Shown one piece after another: positions 1-10,564 of a DNA stretch of 64,000 nt (the first letter of the stretch is position 1; the number at the start of each line of letters is the position of its first letter). The position numbers were made by a program, and so were the translations under genes. The DNA lies in assembly GCA_016718035.1 (NCBI GenBank), contig JADKEK010000004.1, positions 248,001-312,000 of the forward strand, written 5' to 3'. Source of the stretch: Bacteroidota bacterium. GTDB lineage: Bacteria; Bacteroidota; Bacteroidia; Chitinophagales; BACL12. Below the pieces are notes generated by a model. It saw nothing but the letters and a program-made list of their open reading frames with translations, was not told where the DNA came from and ran no database searches.

Positions 1-1
1 C

Positions 2-3000
2 TTTAATGTTGTTTCATTTGCGCTGCCAAATCCTGTAATTAGCTATCAGACCAATGCCTGTTCCGCAGTTCCACATGAACCTGGAGGTGGCCCAGCCGGA
101 GATGCAAAATGTGATACATTTTGTATTGATGAAATTGTCACTTACAGTGTAATTGATGTCCCGGGTAATACTTATTCATGGACCATTTTTGGTGGAACAA
201 TTATCAGCGGTTTAGGAACAAATTCTGTAGAAGTGGAATGGGGAACCGGACCCAATTGTGGCTATTTGTGTTTAACTGAATACAATCCTGCCGGTTGCAA
301 TAAAAGCCAATGTGTTTTTGGTATTTCCGCTTATCCTTCAGGAACAATAAATATATCTGCTACACCAAACCCTGTTTGTTTAGGTTCACCTGTTACATTT
401 TCAGTAACTGCAACAGGCGGGCCGTTCGTTTCTTTTGATTGGGATTTTGGTAATGGCAATTATACAACAACTTATGGTGCTACAAATGTTGTTAATGCCT
501 ATTATGTAGCAGGTACTTATACAGTTGTGCTAACAGCAAATACTGATTGCTGCACAATTACTGATACCTTAGAAATTGAAGTGGAAAGTTTACCGGGACC
601 TGATATTTTTTGTATTACTCCGGTATGTTCTAGTGAAGAGGGCGTGCAATATTGTACTAGTGCAACAGGCTGTAGTTACGATTGGATTGTATCAGGTGGA
701 TTTATTACTGCCGGTTTAAATACCAATTGTATTACGGTTGATTGGGGTGCTGGTCCTACTGGAACAATTTCGTTAGTTACTACGGGTTGTTCACCTGCAG
801 TTTGTTCCGATACTACAACTGTTACGGTGCCTATTATGCCAAATGGTGCATTTAATATTACCGGACAATTAGTGGTTTGCGTAAATACAACCGGTAATTA
901 TGCAGCACCTTATGTGCCGGGTTCACAATATACATGGACATTAGTTCCACCGAGTGGACCTGCAGTAATTTTACCTTATAATATTCCTCCTTATCAACAA
1001 GATATTTTATTTACTTCTGTTGGCAATTATACATTAATCTGCCATATGCAAAATGATATTTTAGAATGTTATGGCGATGATACTATTCAAATAAGTGTAT
1101 TACCTGCATTTGATATTCAAGGGCCAACTACACTTTGTTTAAATGATCCTGGAAATTTCACTTCTAATCCACTAACGAGTTGTACCTGGACAACAACAGC
1201 ACCTGGAAATGGTACACAATTTGGAAACGGAGCAACTTTTAATTTCAATAATGTTGGTACTTTTACTGTAACTGCAGTTGCTACAAATCCGCTTGCAGTT
1301 TGTCAAGATACTGTTGTGTATACAGTAGTTGTAAATCCATTACCTGCAGTACCGGTTATAATTGGACCTACAATTGCATGTGCAGGCGGAACATATGTTT
1401 ATTCTGTTTCAGGTTATCCTGCTTCAACTTCTTATCAATGGTCATTTATTGATAATAATTTCAATTTTAGTTTTGGAACATCTAATCCATTTACTATTAC
1501 TACTGCTCCAACTTTTACATCGGGAACATTAACGCTGGTAGTAACTGATAATGGATGTACCAACCAATCAACAATTACTATAAATGCACCTGCAACTCCT
1601 GCACCAACATTTACAGTAAATCCATTTGTTTGTCCTGATGCAATTGATAATTATACAGCAATATTGTCATATCCCGGATTGTCGAATGTAAATTGGACAA
1701 TTAATCCACCTGCAGCTGGAACAGTTGTTTCGGGTCAAGGTACGGGTTCGGTTGCAATTGAATGGCATTCGGTAAATCCAAATGTTGCACAAAGTGTTTC
1801 CATCACAATAACGGAAACAATTTGTTTAACCAATGTAGGCACTTATACTCAAAATTTAACGATATATCCGTTACCGGTAATAACAGCAGCAGGCGCTGAT
1901 TTTTGCCCTGGTGGTTCAACATTATTAACCGCTACCGGTGGAACTTCTTATCAATGGTTTGATGTAAATAGTGCACCGGTTTCACCAACTGTAACATTAC
2001 CTGGTAGTTATTATGTAATTGGTACCGATGGAAATGGTTGTACGGCGAAAGCTTATGTAACTGTTGCATCATTACCTCAACCTGTTGCATCAATTAGTAC
2101 ACCTGATTTTGTTTTATGTGATACGAATGGTGTAATGTTAAATACAATTAATTTATATGCATTAGATAATGGATATACATTTAGTTGGTCACCAGGTGCT
2201 TCAACTGCAAATCCACTTGCTGTTTCTTCAACAGGTGTATATTCAGTTACAGTAACAGATGCAAATGGTTGTACAAATACAGATTCATATATTGTAGAAT
2301 GTGTTGAGGTTGACACATGTCCATTACCATTATGTGTTTGCACTAACGGACCAATTACTATCTCACAAATAACACCTAATTGTAATGACATAACATTTAA
2401 TTCAAATTCATCTTGCACCGGAACGCCGTCTTGGCAATTCGGTGATTTAACAGGTGCAACAGGAACAACTGTTACACATACTTATATTGATGCCGGATAT
2501 TACCAGGTTTGTTATTCAAATGGTGATCCGGGTTGTTGCCCTCCGCCTCCTGCATGCACAGTTGTAGATATTCCGGTAGGTGCAAATTTCGCAGTAGAAA
2601 TGTTGTGCAACACCGTTACTGTATTTAATAATGCCAGTGTATTACCACCTTATACTATAACTGGTTATTACTGGGATTTTGGTGATGGATTTACTACTAC
2701 AGCCTCAAACCCGGGTCCACATACCTATTCAACAGCAGGACCATTTACCATTATATGCACAGTAACCGCAAGTAATAATTGTACTGCAACATTCCAGCAA
2801 ATTGTTACTCCTGCAGGTCCAGATATTTCAGCAACTTTTGTAACAACAGCTTGTAATGGTCCGGTTAATTTTGCTGCAATTATTAATTCAGGAAATGTGG
2901 TAGACTGGGATTGGGATTTTGGTGATACTTATGGTTCAAATGTTGCTAATCCTCAGCACATTTATGATATACCGGGAACATACACAGTTACCTTAACCGG

Positions 3001-6000
3001 AACATCTTCGAATGGTTGTATCGATGTGTTTACCGGAACAATTACTATTACTGCTCCACCGCCACCATTTGCATTAATTTATACAACACCAAATTGTGGT
3101 TCGGTAACAATTTCTACATCAGGTACTTATAGCACTTATCAATGGTATAATAATGGCAATATTATTACTGGTGCAACAAGCTCAACATATGTTGCTACGC
3201 AGTCAGGTAATTATACACTAGAAGTTACTGATGCAAACGGATGTATGATAACAAGTAATGTTGCAAGTGTTGTTGTAAATCCGCAACCTGTTATTTTCCT
3301 TACAGTGCCGAACCTTATTTGTAGAGCAGATCCATTTAGTATCAGTACCAATGTTATAGGTGCATATAATTTCACATGGACTGTTGATGGCAACCCATAT
3401 TTCTCTGGACCAACATTAAATATCCCGGGATTTGGTCTTGCCCCAGGTCCGCATACCGTAACAGTTATTGCATTTGATCCATCAACAGGATGTGCAGATA
3501 CTGCTACTACAGTATTTAATATAAAACCTTCTCCTAACGTATTTATATCAAGTAGCGACCCATCTGGCGTGTGTTCAGGTGATTCAATTCAACTCACTGC
3601 AATTACTGCTGCAACAGGTGGATATTTGTGGAGCACAGGAAGTGTAATAAATCCTATTTATGTTACAGCAAGTGGTAATTATTCAGTTACTGTAACAGAT
3701 GCTGCTGGATGTACTGCTTCTGCTAATATAAATGCAACAATAAATCCATTACCTGATTTATCTATGTTGCCTATTGGTTGCGACTCTGCTTGTATTAATC
3801 CTGACCCAGATACTATTCACGGTCCTCCGGGAATGTTATCTTATAATTGGTTAATTAATAATGTTACTACTAGTACTGCACAAGATTTAATTTTAAATAC
3901 GACTAATATGCCGGTATTTGGAATTCCATATACGGTTACATTAATTGCAACAACAACTTTTGGTTGTGTAGATACAGCATCATTTGAATACACACCTATC
4001 GATTGTGATAGTGCTGCTTGTTTTGATTTAATTGATTCAATTTATTGTAATCCGGATGGTACATTCACATTAAATCTTGTTATTACTAACAATAATGCAG
4101 CAACCTCAACATATTTATGGTTGCACGATATTAATGCACCATTTACATTTACACCAACGTTTGTAATTCCGTTGACGTTAACCCAAGGACAAACATCTGC
4201 GCCTATTCCTATTATTGTTTCATTCCCTCCGGGACCACTGCCAACAGATATTTGTTTTAAAGCTTCGTTGTATAATACCGACTCCTGTTGTCATGATAGT
4301 GTGTTGTATTGTATTCCGGTACCTGATTGCAGCCCTTGCGGAAATGTTAGTGTAAGTGCCGATTCAACTGACGACTGTTGTAAAACAATTGATATCACTA
4401 ATAATTATGCATCAAATTATTTTTCCGGTGTTCAGTTTGTTCCGATTTCAACAGGAACTTCAATTGCCTCTGCACAATTAGGATTACCATATTTGGGATC
4501 ATGGAGTGGAATGGGTAATTCAACACAAATGACATTTACTCCAAATTCCGGATTTATTCCAACAGGAACAACAGCAGGTTTGGTTGAACTGTGTTTGAAT
4601 TTAACACCTGCCGCACCAAGTCCGCAAATTGTAATTGTTAATTGGTTTGTATCAACACCATTTGGCGATAGTATTGCCTGCACCGATACGTTGTTGTTTT
4701 ATTGTGATGCACCATTAGAAAATCCTTGTGGTGATATTCATGGAGAAATAACTTGCGTTGGTGATGGCACTTATCAGTACGATTTTACCTTTACAAATAA
4801 CAGTACACATAATGTTACCATGTTGGTATTCACAAATACTAATCCGGTATTAAATGTAATTCCGAATCCAATTATGCTTGGCTCACCGGTAGTTCCTGGC
4901 GATTCAATTACATCAAGTGTAATTATTGATCCAGGTATTTGGCCTGCGGGAACTGATTTCTGTTTCGATTTAACATTAGCTGATGCAACAGGTTGGTGTT
5001 GTCACGAAATGGATAGTATATGTATTACATTACCGGAATGCGATACTTGTGAATGCGGTAATTGGGATTTATTTACGATGGGTACTAGTGATGGATTGGA
5101 AGTATTTGTTGAATGTGGAATTAATATTTCTATAGTTAATCCAGGAACTACAGTAACATTTTTGACCGGTGGATATAATTGTATTGGAGATTCAACTTGT
5201 GTTGGAGAAATAACTTGGACATTAAATGGACCTGTTACAACGTCAGGAATAGGATTACCAACCTTTACAGTTACAACCGGTGGTGTATATACATTAACTA
5301 TCGTAGGCTCTTGTGATGGCAATGCATGTGATACATGTGTCATTACATTTACAGTACCTGAAGTTTGCGATTGTGGTGGTGGATGGCAATCCTTTGGAAT
5401 GAATGTAGATGTTCCTGGTGCATTGGATTATTCAATACTTGCCGATTGCGGTGAATTATTTACTTCAATACCGGTAGGAACAGTGATCAGTGCAGTGTCA
5501 GGTGGATATTTATGCACAGGTGATCCTGCAGCTTGTCCTGCATTAATAAAATGGTCGTTAACCGATCCGCTTGGTAATAGTATTACAGGTGTTGGTTACC
5601 CAACATTTACAACAAGTTTACCGGGTACATATTCGCTTACATTCTCAGCTGTTTGTAACGGTGAAAAATGTGGTACCTGCAGTATTAAATTTAATGTTGA
5701 AGATGTAGCACTTTGTGATTGTGGAACTTGGGGTCCAATTACAGTTAAAAAAGGCGCTAAAAATCTTAAAAATCAACTTTGCGGAACAGGATATAACTGG
5801 ACAACTAATACACCTATCATTATTACAGGTGCTTATACTTGCGCAGGCCCGGCCGATTGTTTGACAACTTACACATGGACAGCAACAAGAAACGGTGTGT
5901 TCTATACGAGTGGAACTTCCATGCCGGTTAACTTCACACCTACATTAAACGGAACTTATGTAGTTACCATAATTCCAATTTGTAACGGAGTGGAATGTCC

Positions 6001-6319
6001 GCCTTGTGAATTTACATTCAAAGCAAAAACTCCTATTGCTAAAGAAGGAAATGTTGAATTAGAGTCATTATTCAATATGCGAATAGCGCCAAACCCTGCC
6101 TCTACAAATGTTAAAGTAACTGTGGAAGAAGCAACAGATAATTATGGCAATATTCAAATAGTGAATGAGCTTGGTGTAGTTGTATTAGAAAGCGAAATCA
6201 GATTCGAATATTTTAATACTATCGAATTAAATATTGAAATGCTGCCTGCCGGCTGCTACATGGTGCGCTATATTGGTGAAAATGAATCTCAAATTCAACA
6301 ATTAGTGATTGTGAAGTAG
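2..6319 (+). CDS. Giant PKD-repeat T9SS surface protein, 3' part (5' end outside window)
   Basis: The frame is open from base 2, so the true start lies upstream; the GTG at 233 is only an internal Val codon. About 2,105 residues are visible. PKD-type domains are marked by WDFGNG, WDFGDG and WDFGD motifs near bases 440, 2670 and 2910, interspersed with Ig-like or Cys-rich segments. Three tandem Cys-rich units of about 110 residues (about 5040-6030) each open with a C-x-CG or CDCG motif and a Trp. The last 80 or so residues form a T9SS type A sorting domain (PNPAS, then LPAGCY, ending in QLVIVK). Family knowledge predicts export through the type IX system and anchoring or release at the cell surface. 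An adhesin or matrix role is inference. A strong terminator follows. Confidence 0.85.
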   Translation, partial: FNVVSFALPNPVISYQTNACSAVPHEPGGGPAGDAKCDTFCIDEIVTYSVIDVPGNTYSWTIFGGTIISGLGTNSVEVEWGTGPNCGYLCLTEYNPAGCNKSQCVFGISAYPSGTINISATPNPVCLGSPVTFSVTATGGPFVSFDWDFGNGNYTTTYGATNVVNAYYVAGTYTVVLTANTDCCTITDTLEIEVESLPGPDIFCITPVCSSEEGVQYCTSATGCSYDWIVSGGFITAGLNTNCITVDWGAGPTGTISLVTTGCSPAVCSDTTTVTVPIMPNGAFNITGQLVVCVNTTGNYAAPYVPGSQYTWTLVPPSGPAVILPYNIPPYQQDILFTSVGNYTLICHMQNDILECYGDDTIQISVLPAFDIQGPTTLCLNDPGNFTSNPLTSCTWTTTAPGNGTQFGNGATFNFNNVGTFTVTAVATNPLAVCQDTVVYTVVVNPLPAVPVIIGPTIACAGGTYVYSVSGYPASTSYQWSFIDNNFNFSFGTSNPFTITTAPTFTSGTLTLVVTDNGCTNQSTITINAPATPAPTFTVNPFVCPDAIDNYTAILSYPGLSNVNWTINPPAAGTVVSGQGTGSVAIEWHSVNPNVAQSVSITITETICLTNVGTYTQNLTIYPLPVITAAGADFCPGGSTLLTATGGTSYQWFDVNSAPVSPTVTLPGSYYVIGTDGNGCTAKAYVTVASLPQPVASISTPDFVLCDTNGVMLNTINLYALDNGYTFSWSPGASTANPLAVSSTGVYSVTVTDANGCTNTDSYIVECVEVDTCPLPLCVCTNGPITISQITPNCNDITFNSNSSCTGTPSWQFGDLTGATGTTVTHTYIDAGYYQVCYSNGDPGCCPPPPACTVVDIPVGANFAVEMLCNTVTVFNNASVLPPYTITGYYWDFGDGFTTTASNPGPHTYSTAGPFTIICTVTASNNCTATFQQIVTPAGPDISATFVTTACNGPVNFAAIINSGNVVDWDWDFGDTYGSNVANPQHIYDIPGTYTVTLTGTSSNGCIDVFTGTITITAPPPPFALIYTTPNCGSVTISTSGTYSTYQWYNNGNIITGATSSTYVATQSGNYTLEVTDANGCMITSNVASVVVNPQPVIFLTVPNLICRADPFSISTNVIGAYNFTWTVDGNPYFSGPTLNIPGFGLAPGPHTVTVIAFDPSTGCADTATTVFNIKPSPNVFISSSDPSGVCSGDSIQLTAITAATGGYLWSTGSVINPIYVTASGNYSVTVTDAAGCTASANINATINPLPDLSMLPIGCDSACINPDPDTIHGPPGMLSYNWLINNVTTSTAQDLILNTTNMPVFGIPYTVTLIATTTFGCVDTASFEYTPIDCDSAACFDLIDSIYCNPDGTFTLNLVITNNNAATSTYLWLHDINAPFTFTPTFVIPLTLTQGQTSAPIPIIVSFPPGPLPTDICFKASLYNTDSCCHDSVLYCIPVPDCSPCGNVSVSADSTDDCCKTIDITNNYASNYFSGVQFVPISTGTSIASAQLGLPYLGSWSGMGNSTQMTFTPNSGFIPTGTTAGLVELCLNLTPAAPSPQIVIVNWFVSTPFGDSIACTDTLLFYCDAPLENPCGDIHGEITCVGDGTYQYDFTFTNNSTHNVTMLVFTNTNPVLNVIPNPIMLGSPVVPGDSITSSVIIDPGIWPAGTDFCFDLTLADATGWCCHEMDSICITLPECDTCECGNWDLFTMGTSDGLEVFVECGINISIVNPGTTVTFLTGGYNCIGDSTCVGEITWTLNGPVTTSGIGLPTFTVTTGGVYTLTIVGSCDGNACDTCVITFTVPEVCDCGGGWQSFGMNVDVPGALDYSILADCGELFTSIPVGTVISAVSGGYLCTGDPAACPALIKWSLTDPLGNSITGVGYPTFTTSLPGTYSLTFSAVCNGEKCGTCSIKFNVEDVALCDCGTWGPITVKKGAKNLKNQLCGTGYNWTTNTPIIITGAYTCAGPADCLTTYTWTATRNGVFYTSGTSMPVNFTPTLNGTYVVTIIPICNGVECPPCEFTFKAKTPIAKEGNVELESLFNMRIAPNPASTNVKVTVEEATDNYGNIQIVNELGVVVLESEIRFEYFNTIELNIEMLPAGCYMVRYIGENESQIQQLVIVK

Positions 6320-6347
6320 TAGGAATACCTTACCTAATAAAGCTTGG

Positions 6348-6383
6348 AACTCCCGCAGTTATTGCAATTGCGGGAGTTTTTTT
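6348..6383 (+). terminator. Intrinsic terminator after the PKD/T9SS gene
   Basis: A 10-bp perfect stem (6348-6357 with 6369-6378), an 11-nt loop and a T-tract lie just after the stop codon of the giant surface protein. Confidence 0.85.
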
Positions 6384-6384
6384 A

Positions 6385-6411
6385 TTGCTGAATAAATTAG
6401 TTTTACCTTTG
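6385..6411 (+). promoter_or_regulatory. Bacteroidota-type promoter for the 6452 gene
   Basis: A TTG at 6385-6387 stands 16 nt before TACCTTTG at 6404-6411. The second box fits the TAnnTTTG -7 element known from Bacteroides and Flavobacterium. The ATG is 40 nt downstream. Confidence 0.5.
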
Positions 6412-6451
6412 TTGCTTAATTCGTTTAACAACTTATTGTAAACTATATAAT

Positions 6452-7576
6452 ATGAAAAAGGTAATTGTGCTTGGTGCAGGAATGGTAGGACGCGCAATGG
6501 CTATTGATTTAGCCAAAGATTATGCGGTAACATCTGCAGATATCAGTGAAGAAAATTTGAGCAGATTAAATGCATTTGGAATTCAGACAATACAAGCTGA
6601 TTTAACCGATAAGGAAAAAATACAATCACTTATAGCTGATAAAGATCTGGTGATTGGTGCAGTTCCGGGTTTTATGGGTTTCGAAACATTTAAAACGGTA
6701 ATTGAAAGCGGAAAAAATACCAGCGATATTTCCTTTTTTGATGAAGACCCTTTTTTATTACATGATATGGCCGTAAAAAATAATGTTACTGCTGTAATGG
6801 ATATTGGTGTTGCTCCGGGAATGGATAATATTATTTTAGGGTACCACAACAAACGTATGGAAGTTACTGACTTTGTATGTTTGGTGGGTGGTTTACCTGC
6901 AGCACGTATTTGGCCTTATGAATACAAGGCGCCTTTTTCACCAATTGATGTGTTAGAAGAATATACCCGCCCTGCAAGATTTGTAAAAGATAAAAAAGTA
7001 GTTATTAAACCGGCTCTAAGTGAACCGGAATTAATGGATTTTAATGAAATAGGTACACTCGAAGCATTTAATTCGGACGGGTTGCGTTCGTTAATAAAAA
7101 CAATGCCGAATATTCCGAATATGATTGAGCGCACTTTGAGATACCCCGGGCATATTGAATTAATGAGAGTAATGCGCGAAACCGGATTTTTCAGCAAAGA
7201 AGAAATTATGGTTAAAGGAGTACTCATTCGCCCATTAGATGTAACAGCTAAATTGTTATTCCCAAAATGGAAATTAGGTGATGAAGAAAATGAATTTACG
7301 GTAATGAGAGTAATTGTTGCCGGTAAAGAAAATGGTGTTCAAAAAACATACACGTACGATTTATTAGACCGCTATGATGCCGCAACTAAAACTTCATCAA
7401 TGGCTCGTACAACAGGCTACACTTGCACAGGGGCTGCTCGATTAATCCTCGAAAATAAATTCACCAGAAAAGGGGTAAGCACACCGGAATTTGTTGGCGA
7501 AGATGAAAACAATTTTCATGATATGTTGAATTACCTCAAAGCAAGAAATATACATTATAAGCTGACGATTGCTTAA
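6452..7576 (+). CDS. Saccharopine dehydrogenase family NAD(P)-binding protein
   Basis: 374 residues. The N-terminus is a Rossmann fold with VLGAGMVGRA at residues 5-14 and an acidic residue after the second strand (TSADIS), as in the saccharopine dehydrogenase / L-lysine dehydrogenase family. The C-terminal part carries the family's substrate-binding domain (GLPAARIWPYEYK; RTTGYTCTGAARL). These enzymes oxidise or reduce lysine-linked imino compounds; the exact substrate cannot be read here, and lysine 6-dehydrogenase and saccharopine reductase are both possible. The gene is monocistronic between two hairpins, with its own promoter box at 6404-6411. Confidence 0.8.
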   Translation: MKKVIVLGAGMVGRAMAIDLAKDYAVTSADISEENLSRLNAFGIQTIQADLTDKEKIQSLIADKDLVIGAVPGFMGFETFKTVIESGKNTSDISFFDEDPFLLHDMAVKNNVTAVMDIGVAPGMDNIILGYHNKRMEVTDFVCLVGGLPAARIWPYEYKAPFSPIDVLEEYTRPARFVKDKKVVIKPALSEPELMDFNEIGTLEAFNSDGLRSLIKTMPNIPNMIERTLRYPGHIELMRVMRETGFFSKEEIMVKGVLIRPLDVTAKLLFPKWKLGDEENEFTVMRVIVAGKENGVQKTYTYDLLDRYDAATKTSSMARTTGYTCTGAARLILENKFTRKGVSTPEFVGEDENNFHDMLNYLKARNIHYKLTIA

Positions 7577-7594
7577 AAAACGTTGACAAACCCT

Positions 7595-7645
7595 AAACTC
7601 CGCGCGCTACCTAATCTTCGATTCGATAACTCGTGGAGTTTTTAG
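7595..7645. terminator. Possible long-loop terminator after the saccharopine dehydrogenase-like gene
   Basis: A 10-bp stem (7595-7604 with 7632-7641, one G-T pair) with a 27-nt loop is followed by TTTTTAG. It sits between convergent genes and may serve both. The large loop makes it only moderately convincing. Confidence 0.4.
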
Positions 7646-7725
7646 TTAATGGTCAATTTAAAATGTCTACTGGTGTGTAATCGTTTTTTTATTTGTCACA
7701 CCAACCAATAGTCAAAATAACAATA

Positions 7726-8685
7726 TTAATTTCTAGCATCGCGAATACTCACGGTTATACTATAATCAGACAAATTATTATAGTTTTTATACATGCTAAC
7801 AATTATTTGCATATTAGCATATTCAGATGAATACCCATCGGCAATAATTGAGGGGGTGTAGGTTGTAGTATAAGACTCATTATAATCATCCTTAACTTCT
7901 TTTGTTGTTGCTACTAATGTACAACATTCTGCTGATACACCATCAACAATGGAATTGTAATAATTGTAATTAGCTTCAGCAATTGAATAATCGGCTGATT
8001 CTTTAATTACACTAATCCATTGCCAATATTTATAACCCATAGGAAGATTTAAAAAATTGCTTTGAGCAAATTCAAATCCAGTAGTTGAAATAAATTGTTG
8101 TGCAAACATATTCGAAAAATCCTCAACACCCTTTACATTATTGAACGCGTTTGGATAGTCATTGATTATTGAATACAATACATCATAATCTTTTTGAATG
8201 GTGAGATATATTTCTGCCAATAATGAATCACTATCAAAACTTGATAAATCTTCATCATAATAATCCTCTTCATCATAGTAATCATCTAAGTAATCAGGCT
8301 CAGGAATATTATTTATAAATTCAAGTAAACTATCAGCCTGTTTTTGCATTTCTGCAAGGTCATAATCAATTTGTTCAAAAGGCGCTACAAATAACCCTTT
8401 GGAGTAATACCCTTCACTAATTATTCCGGTAGCGCTAGTATATTTACCTACGCCTTCAAACACATCATTTTTGAAATCTCCCACATATGTCGACCCATCC
8501 ACCCAAGTGTAAACACCTTTCCCTGACCTCGTGCCCTCTACCCAATCACCTTCATAAGTATCACCAATATCCATAACCTGCTTGCCAAAACCATTGGCGC
8601 AATTACCTGAAACACAATAGGACTGAGCACTTACCATGCAACTAGTGACAATAAGCACTATTAAAACTGAGAAGTATATTTTCAT
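7726..8685 (-). CDS. Secreted MORN-repeat protein
   Basis: 319 residues. A signal peptide (MKIYFSVLIVLIVTSCMVSAQ) is followed by two to three MORN repeats at about residues 44-95 (YEGDWVEGTRSGKG, YVGDFKNDVFEGVG, SEGYYSKGLF). An acidic D/E/Y-rich linker at about residues 125-150 comes next, then a C-terminal region with no family I recognise. A Cys near the signal end (TSCMVS) could be a lipobox, but the AQ cleavage site looks more likely. MORN repeats usually mediate lipid or protein contacts; the function of this protein is unknown. It is transcribed alone, convergent with the upstream plus-strand gene. Confidence 0.75.
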   Translation of the reverse strand: MKIYFSVLIVLIVTSCMVSAQSYCVSGNCANGFGKQVMDIGDTYEGDWVEGTRSGKGVYTWVDGSTYVGDFKNDVFEGVGKYTSATGIISEGYYSKGLFVAPFEQIDYDLAEMQKQADSLLEFINNIPEPDYLDDYYDEEDYYDEDLSSFDSDSLLAEIYLTIQKDYDVLYSIINDYPNAFNNVKGVEDFSNMFAQQFISTTGFEFAQSNFLNLPMGYKYWQWISVIKESADYSIAEANYNYYNSIVDGVSAECCTLVATTKEVKDDYNESYTTTYTPSIIADGYSSEYANMQIIVSMYKNYNNLSDYSITVSIRDARN

Positions 8686-8901
8686 AAATAATGTTTTTTT
8701 ACTGATTATGCTTTTGAATTTATGCTAAGGTAACCTAATAGTCAGCCAATCCTATTTATTATTTTCTTTTACAATAATGCTAACTTCAACACTCCGAAAA
8801 ACAAATCGGCAATTTTACTTCAAGGTGCACCCAGCTCGGAAAAGAATAATTTCTTTGAAATATCAGACACACCCGCACATAAATAAAGTCCTGTAAACAA
8901 A

Positions 8902-8931
8902 AAAAGCAGCAGATGTAAATCTGCTGCTTTT
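8902..8931 (-). terminator. Terminator of cysS
   Basis: A 13-bp perfect stem (8902-8914 with 8919-8931) with a 4-nt loop. On the minus strand it ends in a T-tract (A-run at 8901-8905 and neighbours), about 50 bp after the cysS stop. Confidence 0.85.
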
Positions 8932-8981
8932 AATAATTATAATTTTAAGAGTTGTTTGGACTGCTGCGAATCAATCAAATT

Positions 8982-10484
8982 TTATTCAGCCTGCCAACTT
9001 GTTCCGTCCTTACTGTCCTTTAATTGGATACCAACACCTTGAAGAGCATCCCGAATTTTATCACTGGTTGCAAAGTCTTTTTTACCGCGTGCATCTTTTC
9101 TGATATCAATAACCAACTCCATAACACCGTTTAATTTTTCATTGTTATTTTCCGACTCTTCCAATAATCCAAAAATATCAAATAGGAAATGGTGTAATAA
9201 TGTTTTTAAACGTAATAAGGTATGCTCTTGAATATTTGCTTTTTTGTTTTGTAAACTGTTCCAAGTATTTATCATGGATGCCGCTTCGTTTAATTCAGCT
9301 ATTGCCTGTGCAGAATTAAAATCATTATTCATGGCGTCGTAAGTGGCTAATAATAATTTATTTACATTAGCTTCCTCTTCATTATTTATTGTTCCGGAAA
9401 TGGTAATTTGATCAAGTGCTGATTTAGCATTCATTAATCGTTTATACCCTTTTTCTGCAGCTTTAAGTGCATCATTACTAAAATCCAATGTGCTGCGATA
9501 ATGCGCCTGTAACATCGAAAAACGAACTGTCATTGGCGAATATCCCTGATCCAACAATGGATGTGAGCCGTCAAATAATTCTGCAGGTAAAAATGAGTTG
9601 CCTAAACTTTTACTCATTTTTTGACCATTAACGGTTAACATATTTGGATGTAACCAATATTTTACCGGGTCAACATGATTGCACGCAACGCATTGGGCAA
9701 TTTCATTGGTATGATGTGTTGGTATTAAATCCATTCCACCGCAATGAATATCAAATGTTTTACCTAAATACTTTTCGCTCATAGCCGAACATTCAATATG
9801 CCAGCCAGGATAAACATCTCCCCATGGCGAAGGCCAACGCATAATATGTTCAGGTTTAGCTTTTATCATTAAAGCAAAATCTAATCGCCCTTTTTTACTT
9901 TCCTGACCACCTAATTCACGGGTGTTATTGAGCAAGTCATCCAGATTTCTGCCACTTAATTTGGTGTAAGGATAATTAGCAGAAAATTTTTCGACATCAA
10001 AATATATGGCATCATCGGTTTCATAAGCGAAACCATTTTCCATAATTTTTTTTGTCATTTCAATTTGTTCAACAATATGTCCGGTTGCGGTAGGTTCTAT
10101 ACTAGGAGGTAAACAATTAAGTGTATCCATAATGCGATGAAATTTTACAGAATACTTCTGTACAATTTCCATCGGCTCTACTTGTTCGATTTTGGCTTGT
10201 TTGCTAATGCGGTCTCCTGTTTCACCACTTGTACTTTCTACGTGACCGGCATCGGTAATATTGCGAACATAACGCACTTTATACCCAAGATGCAGCATAT
10301 AGCGAAACATTAAATCATACATCACAAAACTTCTGCAATTGCCTAAATGTGGTTCGCTGTAAACTGTAGGCCCGCAAGCATACATGCCTACAAATGGCGC
10401 ATGTAAAGGCTCAAACCGCTCCTTTTGGCGACTTGTTGTATTATAAACGTATAAGGTATTCTGATGAAATAACACTTGTTCCAT
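8982..10484 (-). CDS. cysS: Cysteine--tRNA ligase
   Basis: 500 residues, normal for class I cysteinyl-tRNA synthetase, which charges tRNA-Cys in the cytoplasm. The N-terminal motif is YACGPTVY with Cys37, followed by the HIGH-equivalent PHLGN at 45-49. The other zinc-site residues are visible as Cys232 (HIECSAM), His257/258 and Glu261. KMSKS lies at 289-293. The C-terminal part has the DALR-type helical region and a short tail (DKIRDALQGVGIQLKD). It is the last gene of the minus-strand run that begins with mutL, 80 bp after its neighbour, and is followed by a strong terminator. Confidence 0.97.
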   Translation of the reverse strand: MEQVLFHQNTLYVYNTTSRQKERFEPLHAPFVGMYACGPTVYSEPHLGNCRSFVMYDLMFRYMLHLGYKVRYVRNITDAGHVESTSGETGDRISKQAKIEQVEPMEIVQKYSVKFHRIMDTLNCLPPSIEPTATGHIVEQIEMTKKIMENGFAYETDDAIYFDVEKFSANYPYTKLSGRNLDDLLNNTRELGGQESKKGRLDFALMIKAKPEHIMRWPSPWGDVYPGWHIECSAMSEKYLGKTFDIHCGGMDLIPTHHTNEIAQCVACNHVDPVKYWLHPNMLTVNGQKMSKSLGNSFLPAELFDGSHPLLDQGYSPMTVRFSMLQAHYRSTLDFSNDALKAAEKGYKRLMNAKSALDQITISGTINNEEEANVNKLLLATYDAMNNDFNSAQAIAELNEAASMINTWNSLQNKKANIQEHTLLRLKTLLHHFLFDIFGLLEESENNNEKLNGVMELVIDIRKDARGKKDFATSDKIRDALQGVGIQLKDSKDGTSWQAE

Positions 10485-10564
10485 GTGGTAAAGTTAGCGC
10501 GTAAAAGTAAAATGATGAAGTTGTTGGGTGATTTTTATGCGAAGACGCTGGTGCTGAAAGTAAA

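Noticed and set aside
233..235. GTG as the start of the giant T9SS gene
   Set aside because: The same frame is open from base 2 with matching protein character, so this is an internal Val codon.
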